Assembly: GCF_024919295.1 (NCBI RefSeq) | Contig: NZ_JANWTC010000001.1 | Coordinates: forward strand, 248,001-312,000 | DNA length: 64,000 nt | Reading direction: 5' to 3' | Source of the DNA: Corynebacterium lemuris | Lineage (GTDB): Bacteria > Actinomycetota > Actinomycetes > Mycobacteriales > Mycobacteriaceae | In this document: piece by piece, positions 55,103 to 64,000 of the stretch | Layout: each line of letters starts with the position of its first letter | How positions within the stretch are numbered: position 1 is the stretch's first letter | Notes under the pieces: generated by a model | Databases searched by the model: none | What the model was told of the DNA's origin: nothing | Seen by the model: the letters and a program-made list of their open reading frames with translations, nothing else | Position numbers and translations under genes: made by a program

Positions 55103-55957
55103 ATGCAGTTACCAGCCCCACGTTCCGTCATCTGCCACTCTCTGGCTCTTCTGCTGGTGATGGCGCTCACGGGAGGGTTCCTCGCGCCGGAGGCAACCGC
55201 GAAACAGCGCAACCTGGTGATCTTCGGCGATTCCGTCATCGCGGATCCACCGCTGGGGCAGTACCTCGCCCGGAAGGTTGAGCAGGGTTCCTCGGAGTTC
55301 ATCGGGGGCAGGTTCTGCCCGACGTCGAGAAGCAGCTTCGGCGTCCAGGCTGCCGCAGAACTGGGGCTGGAGGTGGCGGATTATTCCTGTGCCGGCGCCA
55401 CAGCCACCGGCAGCAGGTCGATCTTCGGTGGGCAGGACTTCGCGGTCCAGGTCGACCGCGCGCTTGCCGACGCTACTCTCAACCCCGCCACCGACCGCGT
55501 CCTGATCACGCTCGGTTTCAACGACACCTACAACAACCTCGCCCTGCCGGGGCCTGAGCTACGTTCCCGTTTTGTGGCCGTCATGGTCCCGCAGATCGAG
55601 CGGATCCGCCGGGCGGCTCCGGAGGCGCGCATCCAGCTCATCGGCTACCCGACAATCGCGGACGACGAATATGTGTGTCTGTTCAATCTCGGCGGTAGTG
55701 TGCGCGACCGGACCTATGCTCCCGTGATCGGGCAGTTCGAGGATCTCGCGCAGCGCATGCAGCAGGATCTGGCGGTGGCCACCGGTGTCGAGTTCCTCGA
55801 CCTCAAGCCTTCGACTGCGGACAACGGCATGTGCGCCCCGGATCATCTGCGGGGCTGGGCGGGCCTCATCGATCTCAATGCCAGCCCGTACCACCTTCCG
55901 TACCACCTGAATGCCCGCGGGCATGAGTACGTGGCGGAGGTTGTAGTGGAGAGCTGA
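55103..55957 (+). CDS. Secreted SGNH (GDSL-like) hydrolase, paralogue 1
   Basis: A 284-residue secreted protein. The signal peptide (SLALLLVMALTGGFLAPEATA) ends near residue 33. The SGNH blocks are present: block [13 protein letters not shown] (Ser), block II YSCAGATAT (Gly), block [13 protein letters not shown] (Asn) and block V LNARGHEY (His), with the Asp three residues before the His replaced by Asn. It is predicted to be an extracellular esterase or lipase. It is paralogous to the gene at 57840, with which it shares CAPDHLRGWAG-like sequence and cysteines; the two flank an acyl-CoA ligase gene. ATG 55103 follows GAAGG. Confidence 0.85.
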   Translation: MQLPAPRSVICHSLALLLVMALTGGFLAPEATAKQRNLVIFGDSVIADPPLGQYLARKVEQGSSEFIGGRFCPTSRSSFGVQAAAELGLEVADYSCAGATATGSRSIFGGQDFAVQVDRALADATLNPATDRVLITLGFNDTYNNLALPGPELRSRFVAVMVPQIERIRRAAPEARIQLIGYPTIADDEYVCLFNLGGSVRDRTYAPVIGQFEDLAQRMQQDLAVATGVEFLDLKPSTADNGMCAPDHLRGWAGLIDLNASPYHLPYHLNARGHEYVAEVVVES

Positions 55958-55980
55958 TCCTGAGCCGGCCCGGCCCGCCC

Positions 55981-57624
55981 CTACTTCTCCAGCAGCAGGC
56001 GGGGGACGACCTTGCCCGTGGCGTTGCGGGGGAGTTCGTCGACGAAGTGGACGTCACGCGGGATGGAGTGGTCGGCGAGGTTGTCGCGGACGAAGTCACG
56101 GATGTCGTCGGGGGTCAGCGCCTGGCCGGTCTCGCCGGAGTCGCGGACGACCCAGGTAGCGATGCGCTGGAAGGTCTCGGCGTCCTCGACTCCGGTGGAG
56201 AAGGTTTCGCTGACACCGGGCAGGGCGTCGAGGACCTCGTCGACGGAGCGGGGGAAGACGTTCTCGCCGCCGACGATGATCATGTCGTCGATGCGCCCGA
56301 GGACGCGGAGGTGCCCCTTGTCATCGAGGTATCCCAGGTCACCGATGCGGACGAGGTCGCCGACCTTGTCCACGGGGATGTCAGGGTTGGTGTACCCGGT
56401 GAGGGTGGTGGAGTTGCGCAGGTGGATCTGGCCGATGGTGCCGACGGGGACCTCGCAGCCCTCATCGTCGAGGATCTTCAGCTGCGTGCCGATGGCCACC
56501 CTGCCGGAGGTGTTGGGGTCGGCGGCGAGTTCCTCGGCGGAGGCGACGGAGGCCAACGTGAGCTCGGTGGAGCCGTAGACGTTGCAGAGGATCGGGCCGA
56601 AACGTTCGATGACCTGCTCGACCAGGTGCGGGGTCAGGGCGTGGCCGGAGGAGACGATGAACTCCAGGTGGGAGGTGTCGTACTTCTCGTTGTCGCTGAC
56701 CTCAAGGAACTGCTTGAGGAAGATCGGGGAGGTGACCATGGCCTCGAGCTGGTGGTCGTCGATGTCCCGGAGCACCTGCTCGGCGTCGAAGTGGCGGTGG
56801 GTGATGATCGTCGCGCGGGCCGCCAGGGCGATGTTGACCGCGCCCCAGCCCCAGGTGTGGAACATGGAGGCGTGCAGCTGGACGCGGATGTCGGCGCGCC
56901 ACGGCACCTTCTTCAGCATTCCGGCCAGCACGAGCGGCAGTTTCGGTTCGGGGCGCATGACACCCTTGGGGATGCCGGTGGTGCCGGAGGACATGAGCAC
57001 GATCGGCCCGTGCTTCGGCATGACCGGCAGTGCGACATCCTCGGTGATCCAGGGGCGCTCGACGATGTCGGTGAGGGTGATGTGGTCCTCGTGTTCACGG
57101 CTGGCGTCGCCGATGATGACGTGGACGCCCTGCTTCTCGACGACCGCGGGGTCCAGGCGGTCGAGGAACTCGTCGTCGATGACCAGGACGTTGATGCCGT
57201 TCTCCTCGATGCAGCCGGTGAGCTGCTCGGCGGAGGAGCCGACGTTGAGGAGGTAGATGCCGGCGCCGGCGTAGCCCTTGGCGGCCAGCGGGTAGATCAT
57301 GCCGCGGCCGTTGCGTGCCATGACGCCGAGCCGGATCTCGTCGAGGTCCAGGCCGACCAGGTGGCGGGCCACCGAGCGGGAGTTCTCGCGGAGCTGGCGG
57401 TAGGTGAGTTCGCCGTCGTCGTCGATGAGCGCGATGCGGTGCGGAGTGGCCAGGTGTCCCTGCTCGACCTCCCGGGCCGTGGTGAACCAGTAGCGGCCGA
57501 GGGCGGAGACCTGGCCGGGGCCGCCGCCGAGGCCGAGGATGCCGGAGCGTAGGACCGCGGGGAGGAATTCGCCGAGGGCGCGGGCTGTGACCGCGGTGTC
57601 GCGGAAGCGGGCTGCGAGGGACAC
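55981..57624 (-). CDS. Fatty-acid--CoA ligase (AMP-binding)
   Basis: A 547-residue member of the acyl-adenylate family. AMP-binding motif IVLMSSGTTGIPKGVMRP, then LCNVYGSTELTLAS, GDLGYLDDKGHLRVLGRIDD and the C-terminal catalytic Lys in LPRNATGKVVPR. It activates a carboxylic acid, presumably a fatty acid, with ATP and CoA. GTG 57624 was chosen because GAAGGAG lies 8 nt upstream; the frame runs on to 57822 without a ribosome site. It sits between two secreted SGNH hydrolases, so a role in using or modifying acyl chains released outside the cell is possible (inference). Confidence 0.88.
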   Translation of the reverse strand: MSLAARFRDTAVTARALGEFLPAVLRSGILGLGGGPGQVSALGRYWFTTAREVEQGHLATPHRIALIDDDGELTYRQLRENSRSVARHLVGLDLDEIRLGVMARNGRGMIYPLAAKGYAGAGIYLLNVGSSAEQLTGCIEENGINVLVIDDEFLDRLDPAVVEKQGVHVIIGDASREHEDHITLTDIVERPWITEDVALPVMPKHGPIVLMSSGTTGIPKGVMRPEPKLPLVLAGMLKKVPWRADIRVQLHASMFHTWGWGAVNIALAARATIITHRHFDAEQVLRDIDDHQLEAMVTSPIFLKQFLEVSDNEKYDTSHLEFIVSSGHALTPHLVEQVIERFGPILCNVYGSTELTLASVASAEELAADPNTSGRVAIGTQLKILDDEGCEVPVGTIGQIHLRNSTTLTGYTNPDIPVDKVGDLVRIGDLGYLDDKGHLRVLGRIDDMIIVGGENVFPRSVDEVLDALPGVSETFSTGVEDAETFQRIATWVVRDSGETGQALTPDDIRDFVRDNLADHSIPRDVHFVDELPRNATGKVVPRLLLEK

Positions 57625-57839
57625 GGGACAAGCTCCTTCAGGGTTGGGTTTCCACAACCATAGTTTCTCGGGTCTAATTAGTTCCACTCGGATGCGGCAT
57701 TCATATGGTGACACGCTAAAGTGTTCCGTGACCATTCCGTGATGTACCGGTGTGGCTGAAGTGACTGGAGTGACAAACTTTCGCTGATGCTGGACACTGG
57801 TGCCTACGAAGTCGGTACCCAAGGACCGTAAGGACCCAC

Positions 57840-58715
57840 ATGTTCAACCCCTCGCTCGCCACCCGCCGTCTCCTGGTGGCGCTCACCCCGCTGCTGCTGC
57901 TCATCGGCCTGATCGCCGCCGCACCCGCCTCGGAGGCCCAGCAGCGCAATCTGGTGATCTTCGGTGACTCCATCATCGCCGACACCCCCACCCCCGAATA
58001 CCTGGTCAACCGGCTCGGCATGGCGAGCTCGGGCTCCTCGTTGAGCTCGCTCGGCTCGTCGGCAAGCTCGGGCAGCAGCTTCCAGCAGTGCCCGACCTCC
58101 CAGAACAACTACGGCGTCCGGGCGGCGAACAAGCTGGGCCTGGTCCCGCGGGACTACTCCTGCGCCGGCACCACCGCCATCGCCCCGGGTCCGCAGTTCT
58201 CCACCCAGGTGGACCGCGCACTGGCCTCCGGCGCGCTGAACCCGGCCACCGCCCGCGTCGTCATCAGCACCGGATTCAACGACACCTACAACAACAACGA
58301 CCAGAACGAGCACCAGGTGCGCGCCCGCTTCGTTGACGCGCTGCGCCCGCAGATCCAGCGCATCCGCAACGCCGCCCCCAACGCACGCGTCCAGATCGTC
58401 GGTTACGCCACCATCACCGACAACGACCACGCCTGTCTGCTCCACCTCGGCGCGGGCATCCGGGACCGGACCTACCTCCCGCAGGTCGGCTACTGGGAGC
58501 GTCTGGCCCAGGACATGCAGCGCGACCTGGCACATGCCACCGGCACCGAGTTCGTGGACATGAAGCCCTCGACCCGCGACAACGGCATGTGCGCCCCGGA
58601 CCATCTGCGCAGCTGGGCAGGCATCATCGACTTCCACGCCGGCCCCGGCAACATGCCCATCCACATGACCGACCGCGGCCACGAGCACGTCGCGAACACC
58701 ATCGCCCGTTCCTGA
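57840..58715 (+). CDS. Secreted SGNH (GDSL-like) hydrolase, paralogue 2
   Basis: A 291-residue secreted protein with signal peptide ([20 protein letters not shown]) and the SGNH blocks [31 protein letters not shown] and MTDRGHEH (Asp-x-x-His catalytic pair). Compared with paralogue 1 it carries a Ser/Gly-rich insertion ([18 protein letters not shown]) after block I and retains the Asp before the His. ATG 57840 has TAAGGA upstream. The two genes probably arose by duplication. Substrate unknown; extracellular acyl esters of the mycomembrane are plausible targets. Confidence 0.87.
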   Translation: MFNPSLATRRLLVALTPLLLLIGLIAAAPASEAQQRNLVIFGDSIIADTPTPEYLVNRLGMASSGSSLSSLGSSASSGSSFQQCPTSQNNYGVRAANKLGLVPRDYSCAGTTAIAPGPQFSTQVDRALASGALNPATARVVISTGFNDTYNNNDQNEHQVRARFVDALRPQIQRIRNAAPNARVQIVGYATITDNDHACLLHLGAGIRDRTYLPQVGYWERLAQDMQRDLAHATGTEFVDMKPSTRDNGMCAPDHLRSWAGIIDFHAGPGNMPIHMTDRGHEHVANTIARS

Positions 58716-58731
58716 TCCCCACCTCCGCCCA

Positions 58732-58772
58732 CCCCGCCGTGCCAGGCATTACCTGGCCGGCGGGGATTTTTC
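58732..58772 (+). terminator. Terminator of the second SGNH hydrolase
   Basis: CCCCGCCG-T-GCCAGG (58732-58746) pairs with CCTGGC-CGGCGGGG (58752-58765), one bulged base, followed by ATTTTTC. Confidence 0.82.
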
Positions 58773-58855
58773 GTCCCGGGCCCGCCGCTGAGGAATACCG
58801 GTATGCTCGGCTGCGAACACGGGCCTGCGGGCCTTTGCTGACGAAGGAGAATTCA

Positions 58856-59950
58856 TTGACAACCACTGTTCAGGGAGTCATCGCCCGTTCCAAGGGGGCG
58901 GATGTTGAACTCACCGACATCGTGATCCCGGATCCCGGCCCCAACGATGTCATCGTGCGTGTCCAGTCCACCGGTGTGTGCCACACCGACCTGGCCTACC
59001 GTGACGGCGACATCAGCGACGAGTACCCCTTCCTGCTGGGACACGAGTCCGCCGGCATCGTCGAGACCATCGGCGAGGCAGTCACCCATGTCGAGGTCGG
59101 CGACTTCGTCGTCCTCAACTGGCGTGCGGTGTGCGGGGAGTGCCGCGCCTGCAAGAAGGGTGACGTGAAGAACTGCTTCAATACCCACAACGCATCCAAG
59201 AAGATGACCCTGGCCGACGGCACCGAGCTGTCCCCGGCACTGGGTATCGGTTCGTTTGCGGAGAAGACCCTGGTCCATGAGGGCCAGTGCACCAAGGTCA
59301 ACCCGCAGGCGGATCCGGCAGCTGTCGGCCTGCTCGGTTGCGGCATCATGGCCGGCCTCGGTGCGGCGGTGAACACCGGTGAGATCCAGATCGGTGAGTC
59401 CGTGGTCGTCTTCGGCCTCGGCGGTGTCGGCATGGCAGCGATCGCCGGCGCGAAGCTGGCCGGTGCGGCGAAGATCATCGCCGTGGACCTCGACGAGCGC
59501 AAGACCACCCAGGCCAAGGAATTCGGCGCGACGCACACGATCGTCTCCAAGGGCATGGACGAGCAGGAGGTCATCGACGCGGTCCGTGAGCTGACCGACG
59601 GCTTCGGTACGGACGTGTCCATCGACGCGGTGGGCATCATGCCCACCTGGCGCCAGGCCTTCTACTCCCGTGACCATGCCGGGCGCATGGTCATGGTCGG
59701 TGTGCCGAACCTGACCTCGAACATCGACATCCCGGCCATCGACTTCTACGGCCGTGGTGGTTCCCTCAAGCCGGCCTGGTACGGCGACTGCCTGCCGGAG
59801 TGGGATTTCCCCGCCTACACCCAGCTGTTCGAAAACGGTGTGTTCCCGCTGGACAAGTTCGTCTCGGAGCGCATCGGCCTGGGGGAAGTCGAGGAGGCTT
59901 TTTCCACCATGAAACGTGGGGACGTCCTGCGATCGGTGGTGGTCCTCTAA
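58856..59950 (+). CDS. S-(hydroxymethyl)mycothiol dehydrogenase (mycothiol-dependent formaldehyde dehydrogenase)
   Basis: A 364-residue zinc-dependent class III-like alcohol dehydrogenase. Catalytic zinc ligands lie in [14 protein letters not shown] and [11 protein letters not shown]; structural zinc Cys residues in [18 protein letters not shown]-binding [19 protein letters not shown]. Overall sequence corresponds to AdhE/MscR of C. glutamicum and mycobacteria, which oxidises the formaldehyde adduct of mycothiol. TTG 58856 follows GAAGGAG with good spacing. The partner MBL hydrolase starts 1 nt after the stop codon, as in other actinobacteria. Confidence 0.93.
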   Translation: MTTTVQGVIARSKGADVELTDIVIPDPGPNDVIVRVQSTGVCHTDLAYRDGDISDEYPFLLGHESAGIVETIGEAVTHVEVGDFVVLNWRAVCGECRACKKGDVKNCFNTHNASKKMTLADGTELSPALGIGSFAEKTLVHEGQCTKVNPQADPAAVGLLGCGIMAGLGAAVNTGEIQIGESVVVFGLGGVGMAAIAGAKLAGAAKIIAVDLDERKTTQAKEFGATHTIVSKGMDEQEVIDAVRELTDGFGTDVSIDAVGIMPTWRQAFYSRDHAGRMVMVGVPNLTSNIDIPAIDFYGRGGSLKPAWYGDCLPEWDFPAYTQLFENGVFPLDKFVSERIGLGEVEEAFSTMKRGDVLRSVVVL

Positions 59951-59951
59951 C

Positions 59952-60581
59952 ATGAGCGGACTTCGTATCGACCATGTTGAGACCTCCGGGAAGTTCATCC
60001 TGGACGGCGGTGAATGGGATGTGGACAACAACATCTGGATCGTCGGTGACGATTCGGAGGTGTTCATCATCGACGCCGCCCATGACGCCACCCCGATCAT
60101 CGAGAAGGTCGCGGGGCGTAAGGTGCGCGGCATCATCTGCACACACGCCCACAACGACCACATCACCGTGGCCCCGGAGCTGTCCGAGAAGCTGGATGCC
60201 CCGATCTGGGTGCATCCGGGCGATCAGATGCTGTGGGATGAGACCCACCCGGGGCTGGCGCATGAGGATCTGGCTGATGACCAGGTCTTCCAGATCGCTG
60301 GTGCGGAGATGCAGGTGCTGAACACGCCGGGTCATTCCCCGGGTTCGTGCTGCCTGTATCTGCCGGAGGCCGGTGAGTTGTTCTCCGGTGACACCCTGTT
60401 CCAGGGTGGTCCGGGTGCGACGGGGCGCAAGTACTCCTCCTTCGAGACGATCATCGAGTCGCTGCAGAAGTCGGTGCTGGATCTGCCGGCGGAGACGATC
60501 GTGCGGACCGGACACGGTGACCACACCACCATCGGTGCGGAGGCCCCGCACCTGGAGGAGTGGATCAGGCGCGGCCACTAG
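59952..60581 (+). CDS. MBL-fold hydrolase paired with the formaldehyde dehydrogenase
   Basis: A 209-residue metallo-beta-lactamase-fold protein with ICTHAHNDHITVAPE, HSPGSCCLY, FSGDTLFQGG and GHGDHTT metal ligands, like glyoxalase II. Adjacent to mscR in actinobacteria, it is thought to hydrolyse the S-formylmycothiol product or a related thioester. ATG 59952 lies 1 nt after the previous stop. Confidence 0.88.
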   Translation: MSGLRIDHVETSGKFILDGGEWDVDNNIWIVGDDSEVFIIDAAHDATPIIEKVAGRKVRGIICTHAHNDHITVAPELSEKLDAPIWVHPGDQMLWDETHPGLAHEDLADDQVFQIAGAEMQVLNTPGHSPGSCCLYLPEAGELFSGDTLFQGGPGATGRKYSSFETIIESLQKSVLDLPAETIVRTGHGDHTTIGAEAPHLEEWIRRGH

Positions 60582-62396
<1,815 letters not shown>

Positions 62397-62400
<4 letters not shown>

Positions 62401-63242
62401 CTGAGCTCCGGGACCTCCACGTCACCGCGGGCGACCTTGGCCAGCTCCTCGGTGATCAGCTCCTCGAAGACCTCGGTGGGCTGCGCCCCGGAGATGAACT
62501 GCTCACCGATGAAGAAGCTGGGGGTGCCGTTCACCCCGATGCCCGCGCCGTAGTCCTTCGCGGCGGCAACGGCCTCGTCGAAGGTGCCGTCGGTGGCGTC
62601 GGCACGGAAACGCTCCAGGTCGGGCACACCGGCCTGCTCCGCGAAACGGACGAAATCATCGGTGTCGTGCCCGGGATGGCCCTGGATACCGCGGGTGGCG
62701 GTGTAGAGAGCGGTCTTGTACTCCCGGAACTTGCCCTGCGCCGCGGCGGCACGTCCGGCACGGGCGGCATCCTCCGCCGCCGGGCCGTTGACCGGCAGGT
62801 CATTCCACTCCAGGCGGACCAGCCCGCGGTCCACGTAGTCGCTGAGCAGCAGCTTGCCGGTGGTGTTGGCGAAACGCGCGCAGAAGGGGCACTCGAAGTC
62901 CGAGAACTCGGAGATGACCACCGGGGCATCGAGAGCCCCGACGGCGAAGGGGTCGGCCGGGTCGCGGCGGTGGACCTTGAGGATGTCCCCGGCGGAGGTG
63001 ATCTCCGAACCGGGGCCGGAGATGGTGGCGTCGAAACGCCCGTCCGGACCGGGAACGGGGCCTTCCGTGCGGGTGCCGGGGGTCACCTCCGCGAGCTCAG
63101 TCGCTGCCGCAGCAACCTCCGGGGCGGCGGTGGTGACCACGCTGCGCTGGCCGAGGAGATACCCCACGAGGAAGACGAGGACGAGGATGAAGGCGAGCAG
63201 GACCCACGCGAGCGTCGGCACGCGGAGACGCGGAGCAGTCAC
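62397..63242 (-). CDS. DsbA-like membrane-anchored thiol oxidoreductase
   Basis: A 281-residue protein with an N-terminal signal anchor (TLAWVLLAFILVLVFLVGYL), a linker and a DsbA/thioredoxin fold: FSDFECPFCARFANT (CPFC active site), helical insertion, and cis-Pro in VNGTPSFFIGEQF. It probably introduces or isomerises disulfides in exported proteins. GTG 63242 overlaps the stop of the DUF2304 gene, and the CcdA-like gene overlaps its own stop, so redox partner and transporter are made together. Confidence 0.88.
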
Positions 63243-63613
63243 TTGGTGGCGGTCTCCTCGTCGGCCACCTCATGGGCAGGCAGCACCGGGCTCTGCAGCG
63301 CCACGGCGCGCGCCAGGCGGGCATAGCGCAGCTCCTGCTCGCGGAAACGGATCCAGGTGGACATCGTGGTGAACAGGAAGGCGATCACTACGACGTAGAG
63401 CAGCAGGTCGGTGCCGCGGTCCACGCCCAGCCAGTTCGCCAGGACGGTGAGGTCATCCGGACGCAGGACCGCCCACACCGCGGCGATGATGAAGAGCACG
63501 AAGCCGAGCTTCACACCGGCCTTGGCACGCGCCTTGCGGCGGTTGGTCAGGAAGTAGAACGCCAGCACGAGGGTGGCGGCGAGCAGCAGCAGCTGCACCA
63601 GGGTTGCGATCAT
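63239..63613 (-). CDS. DUF2304 membrane protein
   Basis: A 124-residue protein with three hydrophobic segments and the DUF2304 pattern (LAFYFLTNRRKARAKAGVKL, LLLYVVVIAFLFTTMSTWIR, then REQELRYARLARAVAL). Such proteins usually sit beside GT2 polyprenyl-phosphate sugar transferases, as here. ATG 63613 lies 8 nt after the glycosyltransferase stop. Confidence 0.85.
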   Translation of the reverse strand: MIATLVQLLLLAATLVLAFYFLTNRRKARAKAGVKLGFVLFIIAAVWAVLRPDDLTVLANWLGVDRGTDLLLYVVVIAFLFTTMSTWIRFREQELRYARLARAVALQSPVLPAHEVADEETATK

Positions 63614-63621
63614 GTCGGGTT

Positions 63622-64000
63622 TCAGAGCCTCCTGGCCAGGATTCCGTCGGCGAGGATGTTCACGCCGTTGATGAGCGACTGGCCCTTGCTCATCGAGTAC
63701 TCGGTGTAGAGGATGTCCACCGGCTCCTCCGCCACACGCCACCCCTTGTCGTCGATCATGCCGACGATCTCGGAGGCGTGCGACATGCCGTTCATCCGGA
63801 TGTTCATCTCGTCCGCGACCTTCTTGTTGAAGACCCGCAGACCGTTGTGGGCATCCGAGAGCCCCAGCCTCCTGGTGGTGGGGGAGAGGAGCACCACGGT
63901 CTTCAGCACGACACGCTTGATCCAGGGCACCTGGTCGTCGGCGGCGCGGGGACGTCCGAAACGGGTGCCCACGATGATGTCCACCGGCTCGTTACGCAGG
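63622..64000 (-). CDS. GT2 glycosyltransferase, C-terminal part (5' end outside window)
   Basis: Partial: open to the window edge. The visible 125 residues contain PVDIIVGTRFG, then LSDAHNGLRVFNKK, and DILYTEYSMSKGQSLINGVN, typical of dolichol-phosphate mannose synthase-like GT2 enzymes near their C-terminus. It probably transfers a sugar to polyprenyl phosphate. It leads an operon with DUF2304, DsbA-like and CcdA-like genes. Confidence 0.82.
   Translation of the reverse strand, partial: LRNEPVDIIVGTRFGRPRAADDQVPWIKRVVLKTVVLLSPTTRRLGLSDAHNGLRVFNKKVADEMNIRMNGMSHASEIVGMIDDKGWRVAEEPVDILYTEYSMSKGQSLINGVNILADGILARRL

Overview
The window is a high-GC actinobacterial chromosome segment, almost certainly from the genus Corynebacterium. 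Evidence: a LysC/Asd pair with the C. glutamicum arrangement, including an internal start for the small LysC subunit; a GlxR nearly identical to the C. glutamicum cAMP receptor; a WhcA-type WhiB protein; a mycothiol-type formaldehyde dehydrogenase; a LAxTG-anchored surface protein; a very small porin-like peptide; and a gene order that follows the leuA-lysC-asd-sigC / mrp / pbp-whcA / glxR-nth / tad / topA backbone known from corynebacteria. The species cannot be named from the sequence.

Layout. 1-4.5 kb: the C-terminal part of a large cell-wall-anchored adhesin with nine Ig-like repeats, followed by a 51-residue unknown protein. 4.9-7.0 kb: leuA on the minus strand, with a leader peptide carrying four consecutive leucines and an attenuator-like hairpin. 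7.1-7.8 kb: two very small minus-strand genes, one His-rich and hydrophobic, one porin-like, each followed by a hairpin terminator. 7.9-15 kb: a PIG-V-like mannosyltransferase, a DMT transporter, lysC-asd, the ECF sigma factor sigC and a catalase. 15-23 kb: a lipoprotein with three 47-51-residue repeats, the six-gene Mrp Na+/H+ antiporter operon and a YhgE-like membrane protein. 23-34 kb: tRNA-Pro, metallophosphoesterase, YqeY-like protein, class A PBP, whcA, RidA, an MBL hydrolase, glxR, a 36-residue membrane peptide, nth, a thioredoxin, a CoA-type Nudix enzyme and a MarP-like membrane protease. 35-42 kb: a degenerate Fic-like protein, a membrane-tethered HAD phosphatase, the 6C small RNA with an SOS-box-like palindrome upstream, and a compact tad pilus operon. 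42-53 kb: a DUF1998 helicase, cspA, DedA, topA, a class III adenylate cyclase, the clamp-loader delta-prime subunit and tRNA-Thr. 53-55 kb: a lower-GC accessory patch next to tRNA-Thr with an orphan HsdR-N-type nuclease-like protein and an internally deleted flavoprotein pseudogene. 55-64 kb: two paralogous secreted SGNH hydrolases flanking an acyl-CoA ligase, the formaldehyde dehydrogenase with its MBL partner, a GalE-like epimerase, and a CcdA/DsbA/DUF2304/glycosyltransferase operon.

How the genes work together. LysC and Asd supply aspartate semialdehyde for lysine and threonine; LeuA commits carbon to leucine under apparent leader control. The adenylate cyclase and GlxR form a cAMP source and sensor in one window. 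SigC, catalase, WhcA and the Nth/thioredoxin cluster are stress and redox functions. The cell-envelope theme is strong: adhesin, porin-like peptide, mannosyltransferase, PBP, MarP, tad pilus, SGNH hydrolases and an extracytoplasmic disulfide pair.

Most promising less-described items: the nine-fold Lys...Glu...Asn signature in the adhesin, the very small genes around leuA, the SOS-like palindrome at the 6C RNA, the leaderless TadE-like protein that begins exactly like mature pilin, and the orphan nuclease at tRNA-Thr. No CRISPR array, prophage or insertion sequence was seen.
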